Positions 32,886 to 43,930 of a stretch of 64,000 nt of DNA are shown here, piece by piece. The translations under genes and the position numbers were made by a program. Source of the DNA: Anastrepha obliqua (Eukaryota; Arthropoda; Insecta; Diptera; Tephritidae); the NCBI RefSeq assembly GCF_027943255.1, contig NC_072894.1, positions 73,509,601 through 73,573,600 of the forward strand. The letters are read 5' to 3'. Positions within the stretch are counted from its first letter, which is position 1, and the number at the start of each line of letters is the position of its first letter. Below the pieces are notes generated by a model, which saw only the letters and a list, made by a program, of their open reading frames with translations, had not been told where the DNA came from and made no database searches.

Positions 32886-33174
32886 TTTTTAAGTACTTAT
32901 ATATAGCGATTTTTAAGGTTATTTAAAATATTTTTATCCCCTTTCTGCAAAGGTAGTCAAATATTTAATAATGGTAAGATATATATATGTAAAAACTGCA
33001 AAGGTCCCTATGCAAATTGAATTATACTCAAGCAGACAAACAATAAAATAGGCGCTCAGTTATTCGAAACTTATTTTACGTAACTTAACTTAACTTAATA
33101 TTCTCCCAAACACTTTGCATGGAAAGTTATGTTAGTTAAAGCATAACTTAACTTATGAAACTTAGGTTAGGTTA

Positions 33175-33283
33175 GGAGTCGACATAAACTGTAGGTCCAT
33201 TTGTGGAACAACATCAAGACGCACACCACACATAGAAGGAGGAGCTCGGCCAAACACCCAATAAAGGCTGTAAGAGCCAATTA
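33175..33283 (+). repeat. SINE 3' half
   Basis: Starts near GGAGTCGACATAAACTGTAGGTCC and runs through GGAGCTCGGCCAAACACCC to GAGCCAATTA. Its AT tail is cut by the mariner at 33284 and seems to resume at 34573. Confidence 0.8.
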
Positions 33284-34573
33284 TACAAGATGAAGTAAAA
33301 AATAAACAAGACTGAGCTAAAATAGAAACGACAGGAGCTTTGTTCTTATTTATTCAAAATAGTCCCCTCTGGCCTCAACACACTTTTTTGTGCGATCTAA
33401 AAGCTTTTCGAAAGAGTGTTTCAGGTCATTGACCGGAATGTCTTTCAGGATGTCGGTACAAGCCTTTTGGATGACCTCTACAGTCTCTCAAAACGTTTTT
33501 ATTTCATGGCCAATTGCAATTTTCTGAATAGGTACAAGTCACAGGGAGCTGTATCAGGTGAATACGGTGAGTGATTCATGGTTAAAATGCGATTGCAAAA
33601 AATCAGTCACAAGAGTGGAAATAGTGGTTCGATGAGATGGTGCATTATCTCGCAATAAGCGCCAGCTTCTTCTTTCGCGGCATCCAAGGCGAATCGATGA
33701 AAGCGATGCAACAATCGCTCAAAACTCAGAAGATACAAGATAGAAAATCGCATTGACGGTTTGGCCCGTTGGCATGAACTCCTTGTGGACAATTTCCTCG
33801 GAATCGTAAAAACAAATGAGCATCGACTTGGTTTTTGACTTCTCGAAACGCGTTTTTTTGGGTGGTGGCTCGTCTGGGGTCTTCCATTCGACACTTTCAC
33901 GCTTAGTTTAACGTTCATGTTGGAAACACCAAGCTTCATCACCAGTTACAATGTTGTAAAAGAAGTTCCCGTCTTTTCTCGCCTCTTTAATGAGGTCTTT
34001 CGAATGTTGAATTCTAAGCAATTTTTGGTTCTCAGTTAACTTGTGCGGAATGAAACATGAAACGTGCACAGACCTTTCGTAAGCCCAAATGATCAGTTAA
34101 AATGCAATAAATCGAGATAATTAACTCCGATTTTATCAATTTCAACGATGATTTCGTTTCATTTTTGATAAATTTACAAACAATTTTGATGGAGTTTTCG
34201 GTGATTACTGATTTTGGGCGGCCGTATGTTCATTGTCATTTATGTTCTCACAACCATCTCTGAAACGTGTAAACCACTCATGAACTCTGGCACGAGATAG
34301 ATAATCATTGCCATAAACTTTTTTCATCAATTCACATGTTTCGGTAAACGTTTTACCGATTTTAAAACAAAATTTGATATTAGCTCTTTGTTCGAAACTC
34401 ATTTTTGTACCGATAACTCAAACATACTGACACTTCAGAGGCAACAACTTCGCTTCCACTGAACCGTATGTGACCAATCTTTCACTGAAAGGCAAGTAGG
34501 GGTGTAACTTCCAACGCACTAACTTATTAAAAAGATGGCGCCAGTCTTGTTTATTTTGGACTTCACCTTGTAT
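33284..34573 (-). mobile_element. Mariner element with TIRs, decayed transposase
   Basis: Outer TIRs of about 30 bp (TACAAG[A/G]TGAAGT..AAATAAACAAGACT at both ends) lie at a TA target in a SINE tail. On the minus strand the frame starts M-S-F-E-Q-R-A-N-I-K-F-C-F-K at 34402 with the first helix-turn-helix. The catalytic pieces T-G-D-E-A-W, R-D-N-A-P-S-H-R and S-P-D-T-A-P-C-D are all present but in different frames. At about 1.29 kb it is near full length. Frameshifts and stops make it inactive. Confidence 0.88.
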
Positions 34574-34654
34574 ACTTTATATGTATGTTCTCGGTAGATG
34601 GCTGTAGTGATCGATATCTCCTAAAGTATCGGAAAAACAATTTAAAGTTTATTC

Positions 34655-34985
34655 TCGTTGTTAAGGGGATATTTCACACTAAAAATTATTTTGCTGTTTG
34701 CAATGGAAGTATACAAAGATAAAATTCGTTTTTTCTTTGATAAAGACGAAAATACAAGTCAGGCCGCTGAAATTGTGAATCGTGTTTATTTTGCCGATAC
34801 TGTAACAGCTAATTAAGTGCAATTTCGGTTTAGTCGATTCCGTTCAGGCATTTTTGATGTTAAAGCAAATGTCGTTAAAATCACAGAAATAATCGAAGTT
34901 GATCGGCCCGGGAGCTAAAGATCTACCTTAAAACAGTTTTAAACCATTTGCGCAAAAAGTTTACGCAAAAATACTGGATTTCATT
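34655..34985 (+). pseudogene. Mariner 5' relic (MEVYKDKIRF type)
   Basis: Begins GTTAAGGGGATATTTCACACTAAAAA, then ATG at 34703 and K-D-K-I-R-F-F-F-D-K-D-E-N-T-S-Q-A-A-E-I-V-N. Stops and deletions follow. Coding similarity ends after the CATTTGCGCAAAAA segment. The same sub-family is at 40905-41328. Confidence 0.75.
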
Positions 34986-35151
34986 TCCCCTAACTGATAT
35001 AACTACATATATTATATATTTTTATATTTTTCATATTTTGTTGGCAACAAGTTTGATTTTCGATTTCGCCATTCTCTATATGTCAGATCTAAATGCATTC
35101 ACTCATATCGTTTTTCATTTTTGTTTTGCCAATAAAAGACCAAATATATAT

Positions 35152-36041
35152 ATAAAAAGCGTTTTTCAATAGGTGCGCTTCAACTTTTTTCCGATAGGGA
35201 GGGCGAACGACGCAATATTTTTTATTTTTCGCTTGTCATTTGTAAACTTCATTAGTATACATTTCATCATGGAACGCTACACACTTGAGCAACGATTGCA
35301 AATCGTGCAAATTTTTTATGAAAATAATCGTTCTGTTGCTGCTACTTTAATCCAGATTTTTTCCAAAAAATCATCTGCAGTGATGAAGCTCACTTTTGGC
35401 TCAATGGCTTTGTCAACAAGCAAAATATGCGTTACTGGGCAGAAAGCACACGTGATTCATGAGGCACCGTTGCATCCCGAAAAAATCAATGTTTGGTGCG
35501 GTTTACATGCCGGCGGCGTAATTGGCCCATATTTTTTCGTTGACGAGAACGATCGCCACGTTACTATGAATGGAAATCGATACCGCGACATGATGAACGA
35601 TTATTTTTGGCCGCAATTGAATGGTATGGACTTAGACGACATGTGGTTTCAACAGGACGGGGCCACAAGCCACACAGCACACGCTACAATTGATTTTTGA
35701 AGAGTAAGTTCGATGAGCGCATTATTTCCAGAAATGGACCGGTCGTATGGCCGCCGCGCTCGTGTGATTTGACGCCTCTAGACTATTATGGTCAGAGCGA
35801 AAATTGAACGCGAAATTGCTGGAATTTCGGCCGATTTATGCAAAAGAGTGGTCGAAAATTGGGTTCAACGATTGGACTTCGTAAAACGTGCACGCGGTGA
35901 TCATGCAAAAGAAATCGAATTTCATACTTAAATGTATATGTTCAAACTCGATAATAAAAAAAAAATTAGTTAAAAAAGTCAAACCGTTTGTGTTTTATTC
36001 AAAAAAAAAGTTGAAGCGCTCTTACTGAAAAACGGTTTATA
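35152..36041 (+). mobile_element. Internally deleted mariner-like (DD41D-type) element
   Basis: TIRs at 35160-35190 and 36004-36034 are inverted and match at about 27 of 31 bases, with TA at the outer edges. The frame starts M-E-R-Y-T-L-E-Q-R-L-Q-I-V-Q-I-F-Y-E-N-N at 35270, skips most of the DNA-binding region, then has I-N-V-W-C-G-L, Y-R-D-M-M-N-D-Y-F-W-P-Q-L and Q-Q-D-G-A-T-S-H with an intact second catalytic Asp. A stop follows at 35698. The third-Asp region is mostly deleted, and the C-terminal R-A-R-G-D-H-A-K-E-I-E-F-H-T is readable in another frame. Confidence 0.85.
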
Positions 36042-38350
36042 TACATATATGCTGTGATATTTATTTCATACTTACTAGTGAGAAATCCTTTTCAGTGCTT
36101 AAGCTTGAATTTTCATTTATTAAATAATTTATTATTACACGTGTTCAGATACATAAATGCAGCAACTTCAGTTTTCCTACTTAATTCTTAAGCTACATAC
36201 TCCTACATTCATAGTTGTTTTTGTTTGTCTGTAAAAATAAACACTCGCATACATATCTATTTATGTATTATGCATATACCCAAAATAAGAGTGCTTATCC
36301 AAAAATATGTAAGTGAATTAACATTAATTTAAGTAATTAGTATTCTTAATTGTTTTTATATAGAATTGCTAGTTCGATATGGAGCTACAAAAGCTAAAGC
36401 ATATACATATGTTTGTAAGTACCTAGTGAATACGTTATTAACTTAAGAATAATTAAATTAGGAGATAAGTAGTCAATAAATAGTCAATTCTAAAAATATT
36501 AATTTGTGGGTATATATTTTTTCACTGATATACTGTTACATGAAGACATAACCACTTTTCTTAATTAATAAAAATAATGTCTATATACAGGCTGGTACAT
36601 CGAGAGATAGGAATTTGAGCTTTCGATTTTTGGCTTTGACAGCTGAAATAACATACATGATATATCAGAAATTTATTATTTTATGACATTTATAAAATGA
36701 GGCGATTTTCGCTTATGACGAACGCGATTTGACTTCATCAGACTACTTTCTTGTTGATAGGAAGGGCAAAGCCAGCCGTGAAAGCCTCTTGAATAAAATT
36801 GTCTTCTACATATGTAAATTTGGTGGCAAAGTTATTCTTCCAATAAAAAAAAATGCCATGATAAACATTTATACGTTTCTTATTTATAGCTGAATTAAAT
36901 TAAATTCCAAACGCTAGAGGGGCCAACCTGTAGGTAAGTATGCATATATATATATATATGTATGTATATATACGAACTGTAAAGTGTTTTGTTTAAGAAT
37001 TTTAATCCTTTTCAAAAATATTCTCATTTGCTAACTTATGTATGTGAAAATTCTACATCGCCGATAACGTAGTAAGTTATTATAACTCTTAATTCTTTTT
37101 ATTTGAAGTTTTCCAAATATAATTAGTAGTACAACTTCAATCAAAGCAAATTTTGTTAAGAAAATTTAGGAATAAAAAACTATGTCAAATGAAACTTTAG
37201 ATGAAATTGACAAATTATAAATCATTTGCATGTACATGCTCTGCTAAAAAAATATCCGATTTATTTTTTTTAACTGAGCATATTTTCTACCAACATAAAT
37301 ACGCAAATTGAAGAATTTTTAATAAAAAATATGAATTCAAACAATATAATAAATAAGAATACAATACTTCTCAAATATTTGTTTTAATTCAATAGATTAA
37401 ACGAAGAATTAAAAAGTTTTAAGAGCTGGCATATGCCTTTGTAGCCATATTTTACTTGGAATGCTTTAAATAATTATGAATTTGAAATCTCAAATCCATA
37501 AAAATTTATATTTTCTCTTTGAAAAGTTTTGTAGTGTAAAATGAATCAAAGTGAATGGCAAAAAGTCGACGAATCACCACTGCCATATGTCAAAAGCAAA
37601 GCGCCTTTCGTAGGGTGACAATACCAAGAGATGTCTACTAAAATATAGACAGTTTCAAGAAAAATCAAGGTGTTGACCTGGTATTTTTTTTTTTTAATTT
37701 TTTTAAAACGTAAAAAAAATATCGTTGTGTGATTTTCGCCACGCACTTCGATATTGCATACAATGATATGTCTACATATGTACGTATGTACGAACACATT
37801 TATTTTAGCTCTCAATATCATTATTTCAAACTCATTTTATAATTAATTAAATTTATGGTTATGTCTATATGTAAACACAAATATCGCACACATCTAAATA
37901 TGTTTGTATATTTATAACTATTTTACATCTAAATACATTAATAACTGTAAAATTTCAACAGAGAAAACTTGTTGAATTCGATGCATAATAATTTAATAGC
38001 AAAAATGGGCATTCGTAGCAAAAACATATGTATGTAAACATATGCAAGTAGTAAATGTTATTTTCTTTGACGCACTCATCCATTTATATCCGAGACAATT
38101 TTAAACAAAAACTACATCGAAAATTCAATATGCTATGTAGTAACTAGAGACTACTACGAGTATAAACAGAAAATCGATGCCAATTACAATTCGTTAATTA
38201 AAAAAGCTAATTTTCCTAATCAAGCTAAAGTGTCCAAATAGCTCTTATTTATGCATACAAATGTCCATTTTAAATAATTTAGTGTGTATGTATGTACCAG
38301 TATATCAGATTTTAACATAATTTATGGATGTATTTGGTTCCGGCATTAAA
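36042..38350. other. AT-rich intergenic, part of it possible 3' UTR
   Basis: Apart from the short mariner at 36586 I see no gene. A minus-strand AATAAA at about 37800 is the first clear polyadenylation signal past the cystine-knot gene. Confidence 0.4.
36586..36935. mobile_element. Short mariner-derived element, about 350 bp
   Basis: Ends TACAGGCTGGTAC..GGAATTTGA and, inverted, TACAGGTTGGCCC..GGAATTTAA, next to TA. Inside, a readable trace of transposase C-terminal sequence (T-T-F-L-L-I-G-R) is present but broken. Confidence 0.5.
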
Positions 38351-40637
38351 CTATGGTATCATATTTGGCTCCTGCGCTGCCCCCGTTGAGTATTTCGGTT
38401 TGCAAACACATCCGCTCTCAACCAGCACGTAGTCCTGACCAGTCAATGTGACTGGACCCAGTGGTATTACCAGAAACAGGTAGGGTACATAAGTTTGAGT
38501 GCATTCGCCGCGTACAACGTCACATTCGCCCGATCTAAAGACGCAGAGTAAATTATAAATTATTTGTATATATATAAATATGCATGTATATACGTATAAT
38601 TATGTGTTATCGACCGCCGATACTTAAATATTAAATTCTGTAGATAATTTCGTCACGAAAGGAAATGGAAAGGTGGGGCTTAACTCTAACCCCTACGAAT
38701 ATAGGAATTTTTTATTTTGCTTTGTAAATAAAGTTATCAGTCAGAAAACAATTTCTGTATTATTTTTTTTTTAATCACACAGTTAAACAAAAAACAAAAC
38801 AAAATGCAAAAACTTCCAAACAAAAATTAAATTTTTGTTTATAAAAAAACACTTAAATTGGGGAAAAATATGTTTTCCAATGTGCAATTTATTGCTAAAA
38901 TCAAAGTGTTAGAATATAATTGTTTTCACAACTGTTTGATTTATTGTACTTGTATCGGGTGCTTTAGATAATTTCATGGTATTTATTTTTTGAATCTGTC
39001 AGCGGCGGTGACGAGTTACATGGTCCATTCGATTAGTAAATTTTTGAGTACTTTTTCCAATAAATCTGACTGTATGGCATCAATGGTGGCTTGAATATAG
39101 CAATAAATCCATTGTTAAGTGCGCTCTACGGCAACTTGCACCATCCATTGTTAGAATTAAATGTTTTCGATGTTTAGCTGATGAATTTTCAGAAACAAAG
39201 CTCGGGAGCCAATATTTCTGGAGTTTCTTAGTGGACGTCATTTAGAGCTTGCTAAGGATATATCAGAAGGCCTGAATTCGAAATAACCCCACATAACTAC
39301 ATACGTGTACGAAAAGCAAAAATACGGTGTGCCGATCTTCACCGAATGTGGCTCTAGTCTGAAGTTAAACTTTTCCCTATTTCTCCTCTTGATTTATGAA
39401 AAGTTAATAGCCATATAAAATTACATGTTAAAATATCTTTGGCATGATTAAGGTAGCATCAAGCTCACAGAAAAAATTCTTTAGACGAATAACGAATCAA
39501 CTTTCTAATACTGCATGGTACTAATTAAAAAATGCCAAACAAGCAATAAATGTTGAAAATAATAAATTAAAATTACAAAATTAAGCAATTTGGCATTAAA
39601 ATGCATATTGCTCTGCTTATATGTGAAGCAACAACAGTTTAGCGCTGTTCATATGTCATTTTTCCTATTCGCTTAGCTCACAAGCGACATGCATAGGCCA
39701 GTGCTACGAAGTATAAGTAGGGTCTTTTTTTTATTATAGTTTACAAGCTTTCAGGTTGGATGTTTTAAAAACAACAGAATAGAACATAACAGTTTATAAA
39801 AACGAAAATATGTAGAACTGCCAAGTTCTATGCAACGTTGAATTGCTCAAAAGCAGAGTTAAAGTGATGGTTAATAATATTAATACTTACTCGCAAACCT
39901 CGAACACTACTTGTTGTAACAGATCAGGGAATTTTTGAACAATAGTAACTGGCTGTCCAGATGTCAAACTAACTCCATACATTGGTGCTGTTGTATTGTA
40001 TCGTGTTTTACACAGGCGAGATGGTGTTTCTCTGCATTGGCCGATCGGCCCATTTGTTAATGAACGTCCTGCATTAATCGAGGATTTATTAAAAAATGTG
40101 TCTAGTTCGCTGACGTAAAACTACTCACCAAAACGACTACTGGCAGGGAAGTCATTGTTTACTTCATCGTAGGCTCGTAGTAAAGCACTCTTCGTTATCG
40201 TAGGATCCAGAGTTGTCGGAAATTTGCTTTGACGGCCCCGTCTTGAACTGCCGTTCCAGTTCGAAAAAGTGCGTGCTACAGCCGCACTGTGAGAAGAAAT
40301 ACATGGAATACAAAACATAATGCGTTATTAAAATTTAAAGAAATTTATCATTTATATATTAAGAGCTATACTAGTAATTGAATTTGGACTAAAGAAAAAT
40401 TAATGAATATTAAAATACCAGGCGTAAGAATTACAAATTTGTTTGTATTTTTTACCTCGGATAGGGTGTATTGTTCGGCCCGAGACAGTCGGGTGAATCC
40501 GTGAGTGCATCACCGGATAAATACTTCAATCCCGTACTTCCACTACATTTTTCAACCTTTTCACTACTAAAAGCAGGCCAAAGAGCAGCTGCCGAAATCT
40601 GCATATTCAAAGTGATGATAACAATGGCCAATGTTAA
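38351..40637 (-). CDS. Spätzle-family cystine-knot ligand, four exons (5' end missing)
   Basis: Secreted cytokine of the Toll-ligand/neurotrophin-like family. Exons on the minus strand: 40456-40637, 40129-40286, 39891-40068 and 38351-38534, all GT..AG and in phase, giving 233 residues to the stop. The first exon found enters in phase 0 with a hydrophobic stretch (L-T-L-A-I-V-I-I-T-L) like a signal peptide, so the ATG lies in an unseen upstream exon. A furin-type R-R-G-R is at 76-79. The knot (fragment residues 133-217) has C133, C172, C177, C184 and a C-V-C pair at 215/217, the Spätzle spacing. The pro-region is short for a Spätzle relative. Among fly paralogues spz3 or spz2/NT1 seem possible from memory, but I cannot decide. 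Confidence 0.85.
38995..39095 (-). pseudogene. Trace of mariner-type transposase C-terminus
   Basis: Inside the last intron of the cystine-knot gene. The minus strand reads T-I-D-A-I-Q-S-D-L-L-E-K-V-L-K-N-L, like the C-terminal helix of DD41D-type transposases. It is short and isolated. Confidence 0.35.
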
Positions 40638-40904
40638 CTGGAAGAAAATAATATATAATATTATATTAAAAAATAAAAAAACATTGGCGTTTTAGTTAAT
40701 TAACAATTGAAAACTTGGCAAAGTCACTTTTAATCATTTCCTCTTCGCCTATCTAATCGGCCTTGGCTACTATGAAGAAGATAGATGTACTTCTGAGTTC
40801 TTTTAACTCGTTTTAAATATAAGAAAATAATTTTAACACCGAAAACTTATTTGAAAATAGGAGTAGGTTTTATAAGTTCCGTTACAGTAAATCCCAGAAA
40901 TACT

Positions 40905-41328
40905 AGTCTTCATTCTTTGCGTAAAATTTTTGCGCAAATGGTTTAAAACTCTTTTATGGTCGATCTTTAGCTTCTAGGCGATGCTACGATTACCAACATG
41001 CCGGTCAACTTCGATTATTTCTGTGATTTATTGACATTTTCGGCATTACCGACATTTTCTTTAACATCAAAAATACCTCAACGGAAAGGACGAAACCAAA
41101 ATTGCAGGTAATTAGTTTTTACAGTATACGCAACATGAACACCATTCACAATTTCAGCGGCTTTGCATTCTGGCTTGTATTTTCGCCTTTAACAAAGAAA
41201 AATTGTAAAATGTACCGAATTTTATCTTTGTTGACTTCCATGGTTAACACCCTGTAACTCACAACTGGATGGTATAAACAAAAAACAGCTAAAGAATTTT
41301 TTTAGTGTGAAATGCCACCTTGACAACG
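40905..41328 (-). pseudogene. Mariner 5' relic, second copy
   Basis: Reverse complement starts GTCAAGGTGGCATTTCACACTAAAAAAA, then ATG-GAA-GTC-AAC-AAA-GAT-AAA-ATT-CG, followed by the same decayed helix-turn-helix region as 34655-34985. Coding similarity also ends just after the ACCATTTGCGCAAAAA segment. Confidence 0.75.
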
Positions 41329-41734
41329 AACAGCACAGACTAACGGCCTTAATTAACCTTTATGGATGTGTTGAAATTGTAAAAATTGGGGAAAAGTTAC
41401 TTTTTATGGGATATCATCATATTCTGTCACATAATTTCTGTTAAAAGCTATTGGCCCATATTTTCAAACATGTTCGAGATGAAATATTTTCTGCAATATT
41501 GTGGCAGCTTTTAAGCTGAGTAACAACAAAAAGCTATCAATAAAGTAGCAGGGTCACAATATTGCTATAATTATTGAGCACGACGATTTAATTATTTCTT
41601 TTCTTCAGAAAAAATAAAAGTAAAAGTTGCCAACTGAAACTTAATTCAGTTTTTTGTGGAAGAGTTGGCAGAAGAAGCCGTAAATGTTATGCCATTCAGC
41701 TTTATTGACACTTTTTGTACTAAGTTGGCAACTC

Positions 41735-41826
41735 TGCAATAATATCGAGCTCCAAATAATAAGTTTGTAGTCCAAGGGAAGTGTCCGCCTAATGGAGGTA
41801 TTCGTTAAGGGAGGTTACACTGTATA
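41735..41826 (-). repeat. Possible pogo/Tigger-like terminus
   Basis: Reverse complement ACAGTGTAACCTCCCTTAACG..CATTAGGCGGACACTTCCC resembles pogo/Tigger TIRs (CAGT..AACC then GGACA). The partner end was not found. Confidence 0.35.
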
Positions 41827-42091
41827 TATGTATACTTATGTCGTATGTACATGATGGAAAGAATAATGAGACGGCGCCTATCGTGGTGCGGTTACTTTGC
41901 GCTCAGCGAATTTGACAATGAGTTACGTGGTTTTAGATCCAGTATGGCCAGATTACCATTTTCGTAACTTGATTTAGCATTTTTTGTTATTTAGTCTCGG
42001 AGTTTTAGTTTTCTTCATGACATTTTTCTAGCCTGTTCTAATTAAAAGTAATGTTATTGTTTGTAAAATATAAATTTTTTAAAAATTAATG

Positions 42092-42606
42092 GTCTATGAA
42101 TAAGTTCGTGCGGTTTTTTTCGAAATTTGAATTTCGGATCATTCCCATGGCTTTTAAACGTTTGGAAATGATTGATTGATCAACTCCCAAAGTTTTTGCA
42201 ACCTCTTCTTGCGTTTGAGCCGGATCTTGATCGAGCAATTCCTCCAATTCGGTATCCATGAACTTTGGCGGCGCGGCCAAAATCACCACTTTTAAAGCGT
42301 GCAAACCACTTCTGGCACGTTCGCTCAGCTAGAGCATGCTCACCATAAACTTCCACCAAGATACGATGACTTTCGGCTGCTTTTTTCTTCATATTAAAGA
42401 ATTCCCCGCAAAAACACATTATTTGGCACGAAATTCGACATTTTCAAGTGTGGTAAAAATATTGTTGTTTACGCTTCAAATAAAAAACTTATACTGACGT
42501 TTGTGCCTTACGACAGTAGCTCTCCAATGAATGTTTGGAAATGTGGATCGATGGAATAATAATCAAGTTACGCCATCTGTTGTAAAACCGCACGATAGTT
42601 CAATAA
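42092..42606 (-). mobile_element. Internally deleted mariner element
   Basis: Inverted ends share GTGCGGTTTT and GAA(T)AAGTTCGTG/GAACTATCGTG-type sequence. On the minus strand two overlapping frames encode the helix-turn-helix (V-E-V-Y-G-E-H-A-L-A-E-R-T-C-Q-K-W-F-A-R-F-K-S-G-D-F) and the linker helix (Q-T-Q-E-E-V-A-K-T-L-G-V-D-Q-S-I-I-S-K-R-L). The catalytic domain is absent; the frame runs straight into the TIR. Confidence 0.8.
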
Positions 42607-43796
42607 TTCACTCAGTTTTATTTAGCTTTACTTTTTTTAATATCTGGTAGCATTGCCCCCGATTGCAGTTGTTGTTGGTGTTCTTCTGCTTTCAGCAGTC
42701 AAATCTCTCTCTCGCTATTGCAGTGTTGCCTAGCTTTAGATATAAAAACGCACTAAATGCCCATTTAAAGAAAATAAAATACCAAATTTTTATTGAATTA
42801 CTTAAAGAACTTTGTATGCGTGACAAGTTGTCCTTATAATGTGCGTTTTTTTTTAAATAAATGTTTTATGCTTATGTACAATTTAATTTATGAGTTTTTT
42901 TTTGTTAAGCGAGACTCTTTTGTTAAGAGAACGACTTTTTTGTATATTTGAGGTTATGTAACTAGATAAAGTACTCTTTTTGCAAAAATGGCAGTATGGT
43001 TTCTTTAGTATTTTCTGGTATTTTGTGGCTTATTTTTACAACGAATACATCTCTTGATGCCCTATGTCCCACTATTTGATGGCCGGAAGAAACGATTACA
43101 CCTCTATGGTTTTAATTCGCATTTAGTAAGTTCAAACGCTTTTTAAAATGTGTAAAAAGGTTTTCAATCTTAAGAAAAGTTGAGAGAAGAAGATTTAATA
43201 TTCTTACATAACCTTAAATGGAGCCAAAAATTAAATTTGCTCTTTCAAATTATCAAATTTTATAAGAATCAAAAAAATTTCATTAGCACTAAAATCTTCT
43301 CAGAGTGACCTTTTTTAACGTTTTTTGTTTAATAATATAGTTTTTTTTTACTCCTAGTTTCGGTAGCTTTAAATTAAAAAAAAAAGAAACAAACACGAAA
43401 CTTCAAAATTTTCGCATTTTGGGTAAAAACGCACTAAATTCATTGCGAAGAGCAAATGGTTGGCAGCACTGCACAACTCGGAAAAACGTGACGTTGTGAG
43501 AAAGATATAAGATTGAATACTGCAATATTTATTTATTTTTTACTTAAAATGTTTATACATTGACTAGTGCAAAAATATTGAATTTTGATTCTTTAACTGT
43601 TTAACTGAGTAAAAGAGGTGGCAGAAAATTATGTTGTTTCATGTATAAGTCATATGTGCTTATAAATATATAGTCATATTCTTCGTTTACTCCAAAGAGA
43701 AACTTTAACGTCCCATAAGTTCGCATCTTCACCTACTTATGTATACCCTCCTTGACATTTATAGAATATAAAAAATATTTTATTAACTTATCGTGT
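42607..43796. other. AT-rich intergenic, nothing recognised
   Basis: Poly-T runs and short open frames only. Confidence 0.45.
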
Positions 43797-43930
43797 TGTT
43801 TTTTTATAACAGCATCAACATTCCCCCTAAAAGTATGCGGAATACTGCTGGAGTGGCAGTCCTTGGATATAAATCTGGATCATTATGGTAGATCCGACTG
43901 CCATGGAGCGATTAACGATTAAATTATCGT
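43797..43930 (+). repeat. Family R element, third copy
   Basis: Reads ATAACAGCATCAACATTCCC, then GGAATACTGCTGGAGTGGCAG, TCCTTGGATATAAATCTGGATC and GTAGATCCGACTGCCATGG. Same layout as 10609-10714 but longer at the 3' end. Confidence 0.65.
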
